Shown here piece by piece: positions 1 through 10,858 of a DNA stretch of 64,000 nucleotides. This stretch comes from Dryomyza anilis. Lineage: Eukaryota; Arthropoda; Insecta; Diptera; Dryomyzidae. Made by a program: the position numbers and the translations under genes. Below the pieces are notes generated by a model. The model was given only the letters and a program-made list of their open reading frames with translations, was not told the DNA's origin and ran no database searches. Location: positions 35,881,394-35,945,393 of the forward strand of contig OX638130.1 of NCBI GenBank assembly GCA_951804985.1. Direction: 5' to 3'. Every line of letters begins with the position of its first letter. The stretch's first letter is position 1.

Positions 1-1
1 C

Positions 2-53
<52 letters not shown>

Positions 54-54
54 A

Positions 55-120
<66 letters not shown>

Positions 121-150
121 TATATATATATATATATATATATTTTATAT
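1..150. repeat. (TA)n microsatellite
   Basis: Almost pure TA dinucleotide with a few interruptions such as TATTTAT and ATAATTAT. It abuts the left arm of the foldback element that follows. A similar TA tract abuts the right arm near 6867, so the element either inserted into TA repeats or seeds them at its ends. Confidence 0.95.
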
Positions 151-154
151 AATT

Positions 155-1115
155 GTTCAAGAGTTAGGATCTATTTGGAACACCCAATGATATACAGGGT
201 GTTTTCAACATTTACTTTAAAAAAATTGATATAACCATATACTTAATTATAACTTCTACAATGTATTACACACCGCAAAAATATTACATTCATTTTAAAG
301 ATAATCGATCATAGTTTCTAGTAAAAATTTAATATTGGCATTTTATTTGGTGAACTAGGAGAATTTTCTCATCAAAGTAAAAAAAAAGATTTTATTAAAA
401 CTTTTTTTTTATGAATCTCCGTTTTTCTCCAATTTTTTATATGTTATTTTATTTATCTTTTTTTAATATTTGAATGTATCATAGTGTATTAAACAATTTC
501 TTCATACAACATTTTTAACTCGCACTTACCGTTTTCCTTGCGGAGCACTCTTTGTAGAGCTCTCAAAATTCTAAAATTCCTCAAAATACAATTTTATTAT
601 AAAAACCAATATTTAGTTTTTAAAGAATTCTTTTTGGCGCTTCGGGTAACTATGGTCGAAATTTAAAAGGTTGGTTAAATGATAATCAGAACAATCATCC
701 AATTGGAATGTCCAACAAGATAACAATTCTCGATTTTCCTTCACGGTTCTGCATGAAGGAATTGGCTTATTATACTGAAATAATTACTGTGAACGAAGGA
801 TAACAGCAGAAGCAAATAAAATAAGAAGTGACTTGCGAACAACGAATGTTAATAGTCTTATTCTAAAACAATCTTTTGCTTGTGTTCAGGCTAACGGAGA
901 ATACTTTTCACAACTATACTGAATGAAAATTTTGTAAAATAAATACATAAAAAAGAATTCTTTAAAAACTACATAGATATTGTTTTTTATAATAAAATGG
1001 TTTGTTGAGGAATTTTCGAATTTTGAGATTACTACAAGAAGTGCTACGCAAGTAAAACGGTAAGTGTGAGATAAAAACAGTGTATGAAGAACTTGTTTAT
1101 TATACTATGATACAT
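155..1115. mobile_element. Foldback/long-TIR DNA element (family F1), left arm, core and start of right arm
   Basis: The left arm (about 155-625) is the reverse complement of 945-1115 followed by 6483-6866. For example, the ATTTGAATGTATCATAG stretch near 470 pairs with CTATGATACAT at 1105-1115 and resumes with TCAAATAT at 6483. The unique core is about 626-944 and I see no transposase. The terminal segment contains a repeated hallmark, ACACCCAATxATATACAGGGTG, also found at 21.2 and 25.4 kb. The right arm is split at 1115 by a non-LTR retrotransposon. Together this is a roughly 1.3-kb non-autonomous element. The superfamily is not assigned. Confidence 0.8.
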
Positions 1116-1321
1116 AACCCCCACGTGGTGGTTACCTTGACGTGGTGTGGGGGCTTAAGTTACAATGACTCAATAAGGCTAAGCTGACGGAAACTTTTTT
1201 TTTTTTAAGTTTCTGGTAGAGCCTTGTCAGACAGGCTTGTGATGAGTAATGAACTAAATACTACCATAGTCTTTTTTATTGGTGGGGTGGCAGACTCTAA
1301 AGAAACCCCTATACCACCGCG
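1116..1321 (+). promoter_or_regulatory. 5' UTR / probable internal promoter of the non-LTR element
   Basis: The leader begins AACCCCCACGTGG directly after the target duplication. CCCCCAC (1118-1124) can pair with GTGGGGG (1147-1153). CCACGT (1121-1126) can alternatively pair with ACGTGG (1140-1145). Non-LTR elements carry their promoter in the 5' UTR, so transcription presumably starts here. No TATA box is seen. Confidence 0.45.
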
Positions 1322-2706
1322 ATGGGTCAACATAAAGATTTAACTACTCCAGGTGGTACCCACAAAAGTGGCAATCCACCCGCTTCGGCGGCTGAGGCAA
1401 GGATTCTGGAGGCCTCAATCCACGCAACCAACCCTGGTACGATGAACCTCTCTGCTCCTGTAGCAGGGGGTTCATCGTGCCCCTCCATCTCCGAAATTTA
1501 TGAGACAGCTAGGAATCTAGAGGAGGATAACGACAACGCAGCGGTTCCCATACAAGTAGAGGAAAGTGTCGGTTCGGCTATGCCTACGACTAATCCTCCA
1601 CTGTATGGCTGCTCGACAGTGTTGTTTCCTCTCAGGGCTCCTTTCTGTCACGTATTTGGAAACATGGGTCGATCGAAGGAAAGTGGTGTCTTACCAGCAT
1701 CTAATCCTAGAGAGATCGACGCCCAACTGGAAGCTAAACTTCCATTGGAGACCGGACCCGGATCTCTGAATACAGAGGTCAGGTTGTCCGATGCCCAGGT
1801 GAGTAGAAGAAGGAAGAATAAAGCAAAAGATCGCAAAGAGGCTGAAAAGGCTAAAGGCGACGCTGGAGCTTTCTCTTCCCCAGCTACCACAGCAAAACGT
1901 GATAGATCGGTGGAGGTTACTCTGACTGAAGCCGGACCATCCGCAGCTGCTGTTGTGGTTGCCAATGCACCTGAGAAGCGCAATGGCAAGAAGTTTAAAA
2001 TCTTCACAGCTACTGCGAAACCCCGTAACTCCCAGAACTCGATATTGCTTCCAGTGATATTGCTTCCACAAGCAAGAGCACTGGTGCTTCATGTTCCGGA
2101 TCGGCTGCGGATGAACTGCCTGCAACATCCACTGGCAGAGGTAGGCTAGCAGTATCATACCGTGATGCTGCTCTCAAAGTTCTTCTGGTTGCGATTATTG
2201 GCAAATTGGGGAAGGAGCAAAAGATGAATGATGCAGAAGTAAAACACTGCACCGATCATCTTTGGCGGCTAGTCAGCACCGGCGGTGTCAATGCAAACGC
2301 AAAAGGCTATGAGACGAGTGATGGCATCATGAAGGTGCTATGCTCGTCTCAAGCCAATTTCGATTGGATTGCCACAGCCGCTGCTAAAATCCCCCCCTTG
2401 GGCAAATCGCGCTTCGCTGTTTTCAGCGGAAACGAACCCAAACGCAGGCGAGCAATATGCTGGATACCTGGTCCTATCAGGAAAACAGCGGAAGTGTTTG
2501 CCTGCCTACGTGCTCAGAACCAGGGCATCGAAACGAACGGATGGAAAATCTATAGCCATAAACCAGAGCGAGGTCCGGAGGACAAGGAGGGCTCAACCCT
2601 GGTTGTTGGCTTAGACCAGAAGTCGTTAGATGTCATGCTATCTAAGTACGACAACCATCTAAACTTATTCTTTGGACGGATCAAATTCCGAATCAATTCC
2701 AAATGA
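1322..2706 (+). pseudogene. ORF1 (gag-like RNA-binding protein) of the non-LTR element, frameshifted
   Basis: The ATG at 1322 opens a frame that runs to 2149. Its C-terminal 40 residues no longer look like the family because the frame is lost near 2020. The continuation, rich in Ser/Thr/Ala, is readable in another frame and ends at 2706. The N-terminal half is low-complexity and charged, with a Lys/Arg-rich stretch at about residues 160-175. The C-terminal half (2206-2706) looks like the conserved globular domain found in ORF1 of R1/LOA-type elements, with a GP...LVVGLD pattern. No CCHC zinc knuckles are visible. ORF1 proteins of this type bind element RNA in the ribonucleoprotein. Function is inferred from position and family. 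Confidence 0.65.
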
Positions 2707-2743
2707 ATAAGCATATGAGGAGAAACGAGTTAATTATCCTGTC

Positions 2744-5700
2744 ATGATATTTACTCAGATAAATCTGCAACATTCTAAAGCTGCTACCGCTTTACTAGGT
2801 AAGCGGCTCTCCATGTTGCATACATTACCTCACATCACAGCTATTCAAGAAACATGGGTGTATAACAAACGCATCTGTGGTCTTAGTGAACTACGTGGTG
2901 AAACCATACTATACGATGAGCAAGCCGTAAGGCCTAGAAGCTGTCTTATAGTATCGAAACACTTTGCTGTCACCAAGTTAACCCAATTCTGTGGGCAAGA
3001 CATGGTGGCAGCCAAAGTGAGCTATGAAAGCGATAGTGGATGGAAACATCTGATTGTCTCCTCAGGCTACTTCCCCTATGACTCACTACTGCCTCCTCCG
3101 CCAAAGGCAATTGTTGAGCACATAGAGTACTGTGATCTTAAGGAGACCGGCCTTATTCTTTGCTGTGACGCTAATGCTCAACACAATGTGTGGGGCAGCA
3201 GTAAATGCAACGCGCGAGGTACCAGACTCCTTGACTTCATCATGACCTCCAATCTGAACTTTCACAACACTGGTAATAAACCCACTTTTGTGACTGCTAG
3301 AAGACAGGAAGTGATTGACCTTACTTCGTCTAACTGTAGACTGAGAGTCAATCTTTAACTGGAAGGTTCTTAAAGATGATTCTTTATCGGACCACAGGTA
3401 TATCGAGTTTCATACTGACCGAGAGGTGCTGCCCTCTATGACGGTAAGAAACCCTAGAAAAACGAACTGGGCATGCTTCAGACATGAACTTGAAAATTCC
3501 CTCAATATTCCTGTCAGAATTCGTACCAAAGAAAGTATTGAGACGTCCGTTCAAGTTATGAACGATGTCATAAATTCTAGTTTTGTACGAACATGTCCGG
3601 TACGAAAAACGTTATCTAGACCTCCCGTTCCTTGGTGGAACGCTTGTCTTGAAACCTTGCGCAAGGATTCCAGAAAGCTTCTAAATAAGGCCCTAAGGAG
3701 CAACTTAGACTGTGACTGGTTTCTTTATCGAGCTAAGCAGAAAGAGTATAAGAAACGAATTCGTTAATCGAAAAGTGTTTCCTACAAAGACTTCTGCAGT
3801 AGCATCGAATCCTGCAGTGAGACTAGCCGATTCGTCCAGTTTCTTAAAAGAGACCGAACTGCTCGACTGGACTCACTGCGGAGACCTGATGGCTCGTATA
3901 CTGAGTCTAAGACAGAGGCACTCAGTGTCCTAGTTGAGACTCACTTTCCGGGAAATCAAATCCACATAGGGCCACTTTGTAATCCCAGCACTGGGATAAC
4001 AACTCTAATGTGACAAAGCATGACTGGTAGGTTGCCAGATTGGTTGTGTACGATGAAGCCATCCAATACGCAGTGGGCTCTTTTGATGGCTTCAAGTCAC
4101 CTGGACCGGATGGCATCTACCCAGTCAGTCATGCTACAGGAAGGTATAACCCAATTGCTACCATGCCTAGAGAAGATCTTTAGAGCAAGTCTCGCATGGG
4201 CATACATTCCGACATCCTGGCGTTTAGTGAAAGTAGCCTTCATTCCTAAAGTTGGAAGAGAAGACTATTCCATAGCCAAGAGCTTCAGACCCATTAGTAT
4301 GATGTCCTTCATACTAAAGTGTCTAGAAAGACTAGTTGATCTGCACATCAGAAAAACATCGCTGTCAAGGTACCCACTATCATCAATACAACATGCCTAC
4401 CAACGTGGAAAATCCTGTGAAACAGCATTGCAACATCTGGTTGGCCGGATCGAGCATGCTTTTCAGGAAGATGTACGTGATGGGCATATTTGTTGACTTC
4501 GAGGGTGCTTTTGATAATGCGACTTTTGATGGAATGTGTGACACAGCTAGAAGGCATGGAATAGATGAAACATTGGTCAAATGGCTAAGGTCAATGCTAT
4601 TGTTTAGGACCATCACTTCTGAGGCGGAGTGCGGTCAGTATATTATGGCAGGGGTGAATAGAGGTTGTCCTCAAGGAGGCGTTCTCTCCCCCTGCTCTGG
4701 TGTATGCTGGTTGACTCTCTAGTCAACGATCTCGATGGACCAGGTGTCTATTCCCAGGCCTATGCAGATGATGTTGCCATTCTTGCCACAGGTTTTTCCC
4801 TCAATGAGGTCTGTGTTAAAACACAAAACTCATTGAACCGAATTGACAGCTGGTGTACTGCAAACGGACTTTCCGTCAACCCTCACAAAACAGGGATTGT
4901 TCTCTTCACTAGGAAAAGAATAATGACAGGATTATCTCTACCAGTACTTAAGGGTGTCACTATTCCTCTGTCTAACGAAGTAAAATATCTGGGCTTAACT
5001 CTAGATAGTAAACTACTTTGGACAAAACATGTTGAAAATAAAATTTCGCGAGCATTGAATGCCTTCTGGCAATGCAGAGGAATTTTTGGGAAGACATGGG
5101 AACTATCGCCGAGCAAAACCTTATGGATTTACACGGCAATGATAAGACCGATGATATATGCATCGGTAGTCTGGTGGAACAAGCTGTCGCGAAAATGAGT
5201 GACAACTAGTCTTGCCAAGATTCAAAGAACCGTGTGTCTGGGTGTTACGGGTGCCTTTCCCACTACACCTGGTCCAGCACTGAATGCAATCTTAAACCTA
5301 CCACCACTTGACATCTTCATCAGAGGCGAAGCCATGAAAAGCTGCTGGAGACTAAAACGAGGTGGTTTCTGGTTTAATGTTCCCTGAAATATCTCTGACA
5401 TTGCACTTGACACTCCATTAGACACCTGTCTACTGGAGATGCCCTCTGATGCAATGATAACAGAAATATTACCAAGACGAAATTTTGAGGTCTGCCAACC
5501 TGACATTCAAGACTGGCTAACGCCTGACTGTGAGCCAGGTAGAGGGTCACACCGCATTTTCACAGACGGCTCCAGAACCGATCAGGGATCTGGTGCTGGA
5601 GTGTTTGTGGAACCGGATGACCGCAGACTTCACTTCGCCTTAGGCGACAATGCCTCGGTATTTCAAGCCGAAGTCTATGCTATACTTATGGCTATGGACT

Positions 5701-6371
5701 ACATTGCGGATAATAGATGGCAGAACAGGGCTATATCAGTTTGCAGCGATAGTCAGGCTGCTCTTATGGCTTTGAACAACCAAGTCATCACATCCAAAAT
5801 TGTACGTCAATGCAGATCACGTCTCAATTGTGTTGGTAAATACAATACACTGAAACTGGTTTGGGTGCCGGGCCATAAAGGAGTTTCGGGCAATGAAACA
5901 TCTGACGAACTAGCACGTGCTGGATCTGAGGATAATCCATTTGGACCAGAACCTGTGCTTGGACTACCTGCATCTACGGGAAAATTCGTCATCAGCTCTT
6001 GAGTCGCCTCCGCACACAAGAGCAGATGGCTGAATGAGACGAAATGCAGATTCTCCTAGCTCATGGCACCGACGATAACCAAAAGATCGGCCTCGTTTCT
6101 ACTTTCCTTAAGTAGAAAGGAGTGCAGAAAACTGACGGGACTTCTAACGGGACACAACGCATCTGAAAAACACATGAACGCAATCGGCCTGGCCGAAAGC
6201 GCCTTATGTTCTGCCTGCTACGAAGAAACTGGCACCACAGAGCACTATCTCTGTGACTGTCCAGCATTTTCTAGAATTAGAAGGCAGATCTTTGGCACAG
6301 ACGTGATGAGAGAGGATCAGCTTCACTCTCTATCACACAATAGCCTTCTTAGAATCAATAATGAATATTAG
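2744..6371 (+). pseudogene. ORF2 (endonuclease, reverse transcriptase, RNase H) of the non-LTR element, multiply frameshifted
   Basis: The polyprotein starts 37 bases after ORF1 stops. The apurinic-type endonuclease begins FTQINLQHSKAAT (2744-3358). The RT follows at about 4190-5200, with FVDFEGAFDNATF, GCPQGGVLSP and an intact YADD (4761-4772). RNase H lies at about 5560-5940, with FTDGS, FQAEVYAI, CSDSQAAL and WVPGHKG. The C-terminal Cys/His segment is at about 6200-6290 (CSACYEETGTTEHYLCDCP). At least five breaks separate these frames: near 3355, 3767, 4496-4722, 5198 and 5387. All catalytic motifs seen in the fragments are canonical, so decay came after a recently functional ancestor. The protein would nick target DNA and copy the RNA in place. 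Confidence 0.9.
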
Positions 6372-6473
6372 AAGTATCATTAAAAACCAGGGAACTGGGT
6401 AACAGCACAATGGATATAACCCTGTCTGAGTGCTGTGGCTCTATTTTTTTTATCCCACATTAAAAAAAAAAAA
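6372..6473 (+). other. 3' UTR and poly(A) end of the non-LTR element
   Basis: After the ORF2 stop there is a short 3' UTR with CAGTGCTGTGGCTC, then a T-run, CCCACATT and A13, directly followed by the second target duplication. The same 3' end is found reversed at 33509-33600, which confirms the boundary. Confidence 0.85.
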
Positions 6474-6864
6474 ATGATACATTCAAATATTAAAAAAGAT
6501 AAAAAAAATAGATAAAAATTTCGAGAAAAATGGAGTTTTATAAGAAAAAGTTGTAATAAAATATATTTTTTTTTACTTTGATGAGAAAACTCTCATAGCT
6601 CACCACATAAAAGGTCAATAATAAATTTTTACTAGAAACTATGATCGATTATCTTTAAACTGAATGTAATATTTTTGCGCTGGGTTACACTTTGTAGAAG
6701 TTATAATTAAGAATACGGTTGTATCAATTTTTGTAAAGTAAATTTTGAAAACACCCTGTATATAATTGGGTGTTCCAAATAGACCCTAACTCCATAACAT
6801 TTTTTTTCATGAAATGAACCAAGGAATTAGTCCCTAAAATATTTGCACCCCAAAGCGGACCACC

Positions 6865-6866
<2 letters not shown>
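6474..6866. mobile_element. Foldback element F1, remainder of right arm
   Basis: The reverse complement of this stretch matches 155-480, including GATTATCTTTAAA, the ACTTTGATGAGAAAA segment and ACACCCTGTATATAATTGGGTGTTCC. Beyond the part present on the left, the arm extends to GGTCCGCTTTGGGGTGC near 6855-6835 (minus), which also occurs at 21.07 and 25.28 kb. That suggests the left terminus was lost into the TA tract. Confidence 0.8.

Positions 6867-6951
<85 letters not shown>
6867..6951. repeat. (TA)n microsatellite
   Basis: About 85 bases of TA with one TG. It sits exactly at the outer end of the F1 right arm. The following 6952-7430 is AT-rich DNA in which I recognise no gene. Confidence 0.95.
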
Positions 6952-6953
<2 letters not shown>

Positions 6954-7429
6954 AATATAAAGATATATAGAAGAATGTACCTTTTATCATATTTACTATT
7001 TCATCGGCTTCTCTGGATAAGTCACCTCCTGGTCTAAACGGATTGTCCCATCCCGAATCAGTACTGAAAGTGAAAAATATTTTGATTGGCATAAGACAAT
7101 TTTTACTTGAAATCATTGGTCCTGTGGATTTTTAAATTATAAATAAGACAATTCTACAAATTGATGGTTGCTGGTTTAATCTGGAAGGAAACCTATCATT
7201 TCTAGTTGATTTCAGTCTCCTGATTCTTGCTGCGTATTTATAATTTGGCTAGACGTCGACATTTTGCAAAAATCGAGGCCATGTTGCAAAAATTTGTATG
7301 GTTTTTTTATAAAATTATTTATAAATGGAAATACATAGAAAACATATTTGGTTTAAACCATACCATATTTTATAATAAACTGAGACAATTTTGAATAAGT
7401 TAGTGGCTACGTCATGATGTCGGCAATCA

Positions 7430-8510
7430 TTTCATTCGTACTTCGATACAGCCGATCGCTCCCTGGTATGGAACCGATTCCATCTCTCGCCGCTTTTCCT
7501 CAGATTTAGGACAAACATTGATTTGGGTTCATCGGCGTACTCATGTATTGCTGTCAGTCATGTTGAAGCGATGCAGAACGTCTGATAGATATTGTTTTTG
7601 ATCTATGGAAATCGACTCATCGTCGTTTCGCACTATATGCATACCAAACACAGATGTAACAGCTCCCATGTCCTACATATTGAAGGACATGCAATCATTG
7701 TATTATTGCTGCAAAAAAATTAGAATGTCATCGACATATACTGCCAACACGATGGTATTCTGCAACGAATGCTTGAAGTAAATACACGACTGATCATGTG
7801 AAACGTAGTTGCTGTGTCAGTACACACACACCCTACTCGACTGTTTCAATCCGTACAGTGATTTACGAAGACGACACACTTTATTGGTTGGATCCGAATA
7901 GCCTTGTTGACGCATATAGATATCTTCATTCAATTCTCCTCGCAAGAACGCTGTCACTGTATCCATTAGATAACCTCCATGTCGAATTTCACCGCAATGG
8001 CCAAAAGAAAACGTATTGAAGAATATCTAGCAACCGGAGAGTACGTCTCATCATAGTCGATACCTCTGACTTGTGAGTAGACCTTGACGACAAGTCGCGC
8101 ATTGTGTCGATCGACATCACCAGCTGCGTTCCGTTTGATCTTGAACACAAATTTGCTGTCAATTGCCTTCAGTTCCCATGTCTGGTTCTCTTTTAAGGCA
8201 TTGTACTTACATTTCATAGCGTCGCGCCATGCTTTGCTATGCGCTACGCTCAGCATCACTATTGCTTTCGTCATCTGAAATGTTTACGACCGACGCACCC
8301 CTTGTTATTAGTTCGAACTCGTCTTCACGAAATGAATCGCATAGAGGATTCCGCTCGCCAACGCTGCCATCCTTTCACTAAATCCGAATAGAGGACTCAG
8401 CTCGTTAAGGCTATCATCACCCTCACTGAATCCGAACAGAGGACTTTGCACGTTAAGGCTGCCAATACACTCACTAAATCCAACATTCGATGCATTCAAA
8501 CGTAGGCGAC
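7430..8510 (-). pseudogene. Copia-type reverse transcriptase fragment (3' half of a split element)
   Basis: On the minus strand from 8274, the frame reads W.DAMK..YNALKENQTWEL, then KIKRNAAGDVDRHNARLV and [11 protein letters not shown], the start of the Ty1/copia RT. Further on, an intact YVDD active site (7727-7738) sits in NTIVLAVYVDDILI, and ADEPKS-like residues follow near 7530. Multiple stops and frameshifts separate these. Upstream (8280-8510, minus) is the acidic linker between integrase and RT. The matching integrase lies at 15.3-16.2 kb on the same strand in the right order, so this is probably one copia element opened by later insertions. Copia elements encode a single gag-protease-integrase-RT polyprotein. 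This one is dead. Confidence 0.85.
8340..8490 (-). repeat. Short tandem repeat inside the copia linker
   Basis: About 2.7 copies of a roughly 57-60-bp unit containing CACTAAATCCGAA(T/C)AGAGGACT. On the minus strand it encodes a repeated LFGFSE...SLN..SP peptide, so the copia linker was expanded in frame. Confidence 0.6.
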
Positions 8511-8958
8511 GCACGTTGGGAAAAAATGATCAAATACGCGCGCATGAGGCAAAAACAAAAACTTACAAGAATGTTACATTTGAATTGCTTATTATATAAA
8601 AGATAAATGCAGATAAAAATTCGCGTTCTTTTTATGTAAATATCTCTTACCACTTCCGAGTTATAGCTATCTGTATTGAGACTTATTACTCAAAAAATTA
8701 AAAAAATGGTACAACGATATAATGAGTGTTCTCAAATGCGTGTAAAATTTTCATTTATAAGTGAAAGACAAACAAATTTTTATCACATAACAAGGACACA
8801 TAGGTCTCTTATCTAACGTAGATTTATGGATCACGATCGTACTATATTAAGAGAATAGTACGATTTATGATAATTACAGCCGTATGAATTTAATCTGCGC
8901 CTTCCTGCGTCTAAAGGTCATTTTTTACCGTATACCTAACCCTTAAATGTATATATAT
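8500..8958. repeat. Dispersed repeat family R, copy A, left part
   Basis: Begins around CGACGCACGTTGGG and matches 42315-42960 almost base for base, including the TTACCACTTCCGAGTTATAG segment and the TGGTACAACGATATAATG segment. It is non-coding. It stops at 8958, where a gypsy LTR was inserted with the 4-bp duplication ATAT, and resumes at 12354. Confidence 0.8.
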
Positions 8959-9306
8959 TGTTACGAAAAGATGTAATTTGCCCCATAGTGAGCTTTTAAT
9001 AGGCAATGTTTTACTCTCGTAGGTTTGCCATTTACTGCCGAAAGGTAGCGCGGTATATACAAGTGTTTCTATGAAAAGATGTTGTTAGCCCCAGTCCAGG
9101 CTTGAACCGGGGACCTTTCGGCTCACAATTCAACGCACTAACCACTGAGCTACCGCGGCTACAGTTGTTGTTTATTAAAGTGAATTTATAAAGTTAATTG
9201 TTATAATTTACATCAAACATAATAGTTTTTTTATTTTGTACACAATCCAGAGATACGAACTTGTAGAACAGTAGACTGAATTTTCGTAGACTGAATTTTC
9301 GTAACA
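8959..9306 (+). repeat. 5' LTR of G1 (chimeric)
   Basis: 348 bp, TG...CA. The last 135 bp match the end of the G2 LTR (TTTTATTTTGTACACAATCC and onward). The part from about 8990 to 9165 has no counterpart in the G2 LTR or in the G1 3' LTR. The LTR start motif GAAAAGATGT..TT.GCCCC occurs twice, at 8964 and 9073, and the second occurrence runs straight into a tRNA-like sequence. Confidence 0.75.
9088..9159 (-). tRNA. tRNA-like sequence / tRNA pseudogene inside the LTR
   Basis: On the minus strand, exactly 72 nt can be drawn as a cloverleaf. The acceptor GCCGCGG pairs with CTGGGGC (6 of 7). The A-box region reads TAGCTCAGTGGTTAG, and the D stem pairs at 3 of 4. The B box is GGTTCAAGCC, with a T stem of 4 of 5 pairs. 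The anticodon stem is broken (TTGAA against CCGAA, 2 of 5 pairs) and would place GTG at the anticodon. A TTTT terminator for RNA polymerase III lies 9-12 nt downstream (minus). It may be a decayed tRNA, a SINE head, or a Pol III unit carried by the element. A functional tRNA is unlikely. Confidence 0.5.
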
Positions 9307-9307
9307 T

Positions 9308-9325
9308 TGGTGTCAAAAGTGGGAT
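9308..9325 (+). promoter_or_regulatory. Primer binding site, tRNA-Leu type (G1)
   Basis: TGGTGTCAAAAGTGGGAT starts one base after the LTR and is complementary, with one change, to the 3' end of tRNA-Leu (CCA plus acceptor and T-arm). It primes minus-strand DNA synthesis. Confidence 0.75.
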
Positions 9326-9336
9326 TGTGATACAAA

Positions 9337-10858
9337 ATGGTTAAATTGGAACAACTTAAAGTCGACCAGCTAAAGAAGGAGCTGGCGATTCATAATCTTC
9401 CAACTTCAAGTACGGAAGCTACAAAAGCGTCTAATGGAAGAATTAAGCTCTGCGAGGTCAGAGCACGAGTTTGAAGTGGAAACTGCATCAGCGTCATCGA
9501 AAAGTGTGGACACGGAGCAAAAAGTACATTCCCAAAGTTTTGATATGAGCCAGTTGCTCGGAGCAATACAACAACTTCAAGAAAATTCCAATCAGGTAAA
9601 ATTAGACATGAAGCACGAACTTCTAGAAAATTCAAATCAGCTCAAATTAGACATGAAGCACGAACTTGTAGAAAATTCTAACAAAATAGAACAGAAACTT
9701 CAGGAAAATTCTGAACAGCTTCAATATTCTGACACTACATGGCAAAGTAAATGAACTTGAAGCGCATATAAATGATGTTGATGATAAAATTCAAAGATTA
9801 GAAAATGGTATAGACAAAGAATTCCAGGAAATAAAAAAAGATTTACACGTGGTGCAGATAAATGGACCTACACAGCATGTTGTTAGTGGTTAGTGATACG
9901 CCGATTTACGATGGACCTCAGCGTTCAACATTTTCAAGCTTCAATTTGAGACCACGGCTGTAAGTAAGCGAAGGAACAATGAGGACAGCGTAGCCGCACT
10001 TATCGTGGGGCTAAAAGGAGACGCAACCGAAATATTGCAGACAGTTCCAAAAACTGACATAAAGAGTTATTCAGCGGTTATGGGTGCACTGCAACGCCAA
10101 TCTGGTAGTGAACACATGACAAAATAATGGCGAATCGTTGCAGGAATATGCTGCGGATTTTGAGAGATTTGCACATTTGGCATATTCAGCGTGTGATTTC
10201 TTGGAAATGTGCAAGATAAATGCGTTTGTTGATGGCATACGGGATCCTGAGACAAAACGGGCAGCAATGACTATGCCAAAGGTCACATTAATGGAAATGG
10301 TCTCCACAGCGCTTACGCAGAAGATAGCGACTACATTGTGCCGACTAACGACGGCAACACATGTACCAGATGAGGAGAGAGAAGCGTCTAGAGCGTCCAA
10401 AGCCAGTGTTAAATCTGCACATTATGCTGCCAACGCCCAATCGAAATGTAAATGCTACAAACTGTAAAAAATATGGGCATATGACACGCGACTGTACAGA
10501 AAAGAGATCTGAGGATGATCCAAATAACACCAGTTGCCATGTTGGAAATTCAGGCACTGTGTCGGCACGAGTGTGTACAATGGAATCCGGAGAATGCCGG
10601 AGAGAAGATGAAAAAACGAACATAATTCACATTCGTTCATTGGGTGTCGTGCCAGAAGATCAATGGAGTCTAGAGCAAATACGAAATGATCAAAAGAGTG
10701 ATCCCGACCTCACAAAAATCATGATGTTCAAGGGGCAGCAAAGAAAGCCATTATGGAAAGAGACAGCATTCAACAGTCCAATTAGCAGAGCTTACTGGCA
10801 GTGTGACCAGAAGCTGTATAAGAAAATATTCTTTTAAAACCAAAAAATGGAATATAAA
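9337..10858 (+). pseudogene. gag fused to RNase H/integrase linker, G1
   Basis: The ATG at 9337 follows the primer site. The N-terminus (EQLKVDQLKKELAI) is a SAP-like helix pair. A coiled-coil segment with repeats of ENSNQLKLDMKHEL follows (9560-9730). The capsid-like region is at 9870-10440, with frameshifts. One degenerate CCHC knuckle remains (NCKKYGHMTRDC, 10460-10500, first Cys lost to a frameshift). After about 10530 the protein continues with GNSGTVSARVC, then SLEQIRNDQKSDP and PISRAYW. That belongs to the end of RNase H and the linker before integrase, as in the pol remains at 18.6 kb. The hAT-like insertion cuts the frame at 10799. Confidence 0.75.

Larger units (their letters stand above)
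1116..6473 (+). mobile_element. Non-LTR retrotransposon, APE-RT-RNase H type (R1/LOA/I group), near full length
   Basis: A 5.36-kb element flanked by the 9-bp target duplication ATGATACAT (1107-1115 and 6474-6482). It ends in a poly(A) tract and carries a GC-rich 5' leader, ORF1 and ORF2. Order: leader 1116-1321, ORF1 1322-2706, ORF2 2744-6371, 3' UTR 6372-6473. Both ORFs carry frameshifts and stops, so this copy is dead. The leader, which starts with a hairpin-forming CCCCCACGTGG, suggests it is close to full length at the 5' end. A second copy lies on the minus strand at 33.5-36.8 kb. The clade call rests on the presence of an RNase H domain together with an APE endonuclease; LOA-like is my best guess. 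Confidence 0.88.

Noticed and set aside
1118..1153. HDV-like self-cleaving ribozyme at the non-LTR 5' end
   Set aside because: The hairpin is clear, but I could not draw the full double pseudoknot with the required catalytic C; kept only as a structured leader.
9088..9159. Functional tRNA gene
   Set aside because: Only 2 of 5 anticodon-stem pairs form and the D stem has a mismatch, so it is called tRNA-like or a pseudogene.
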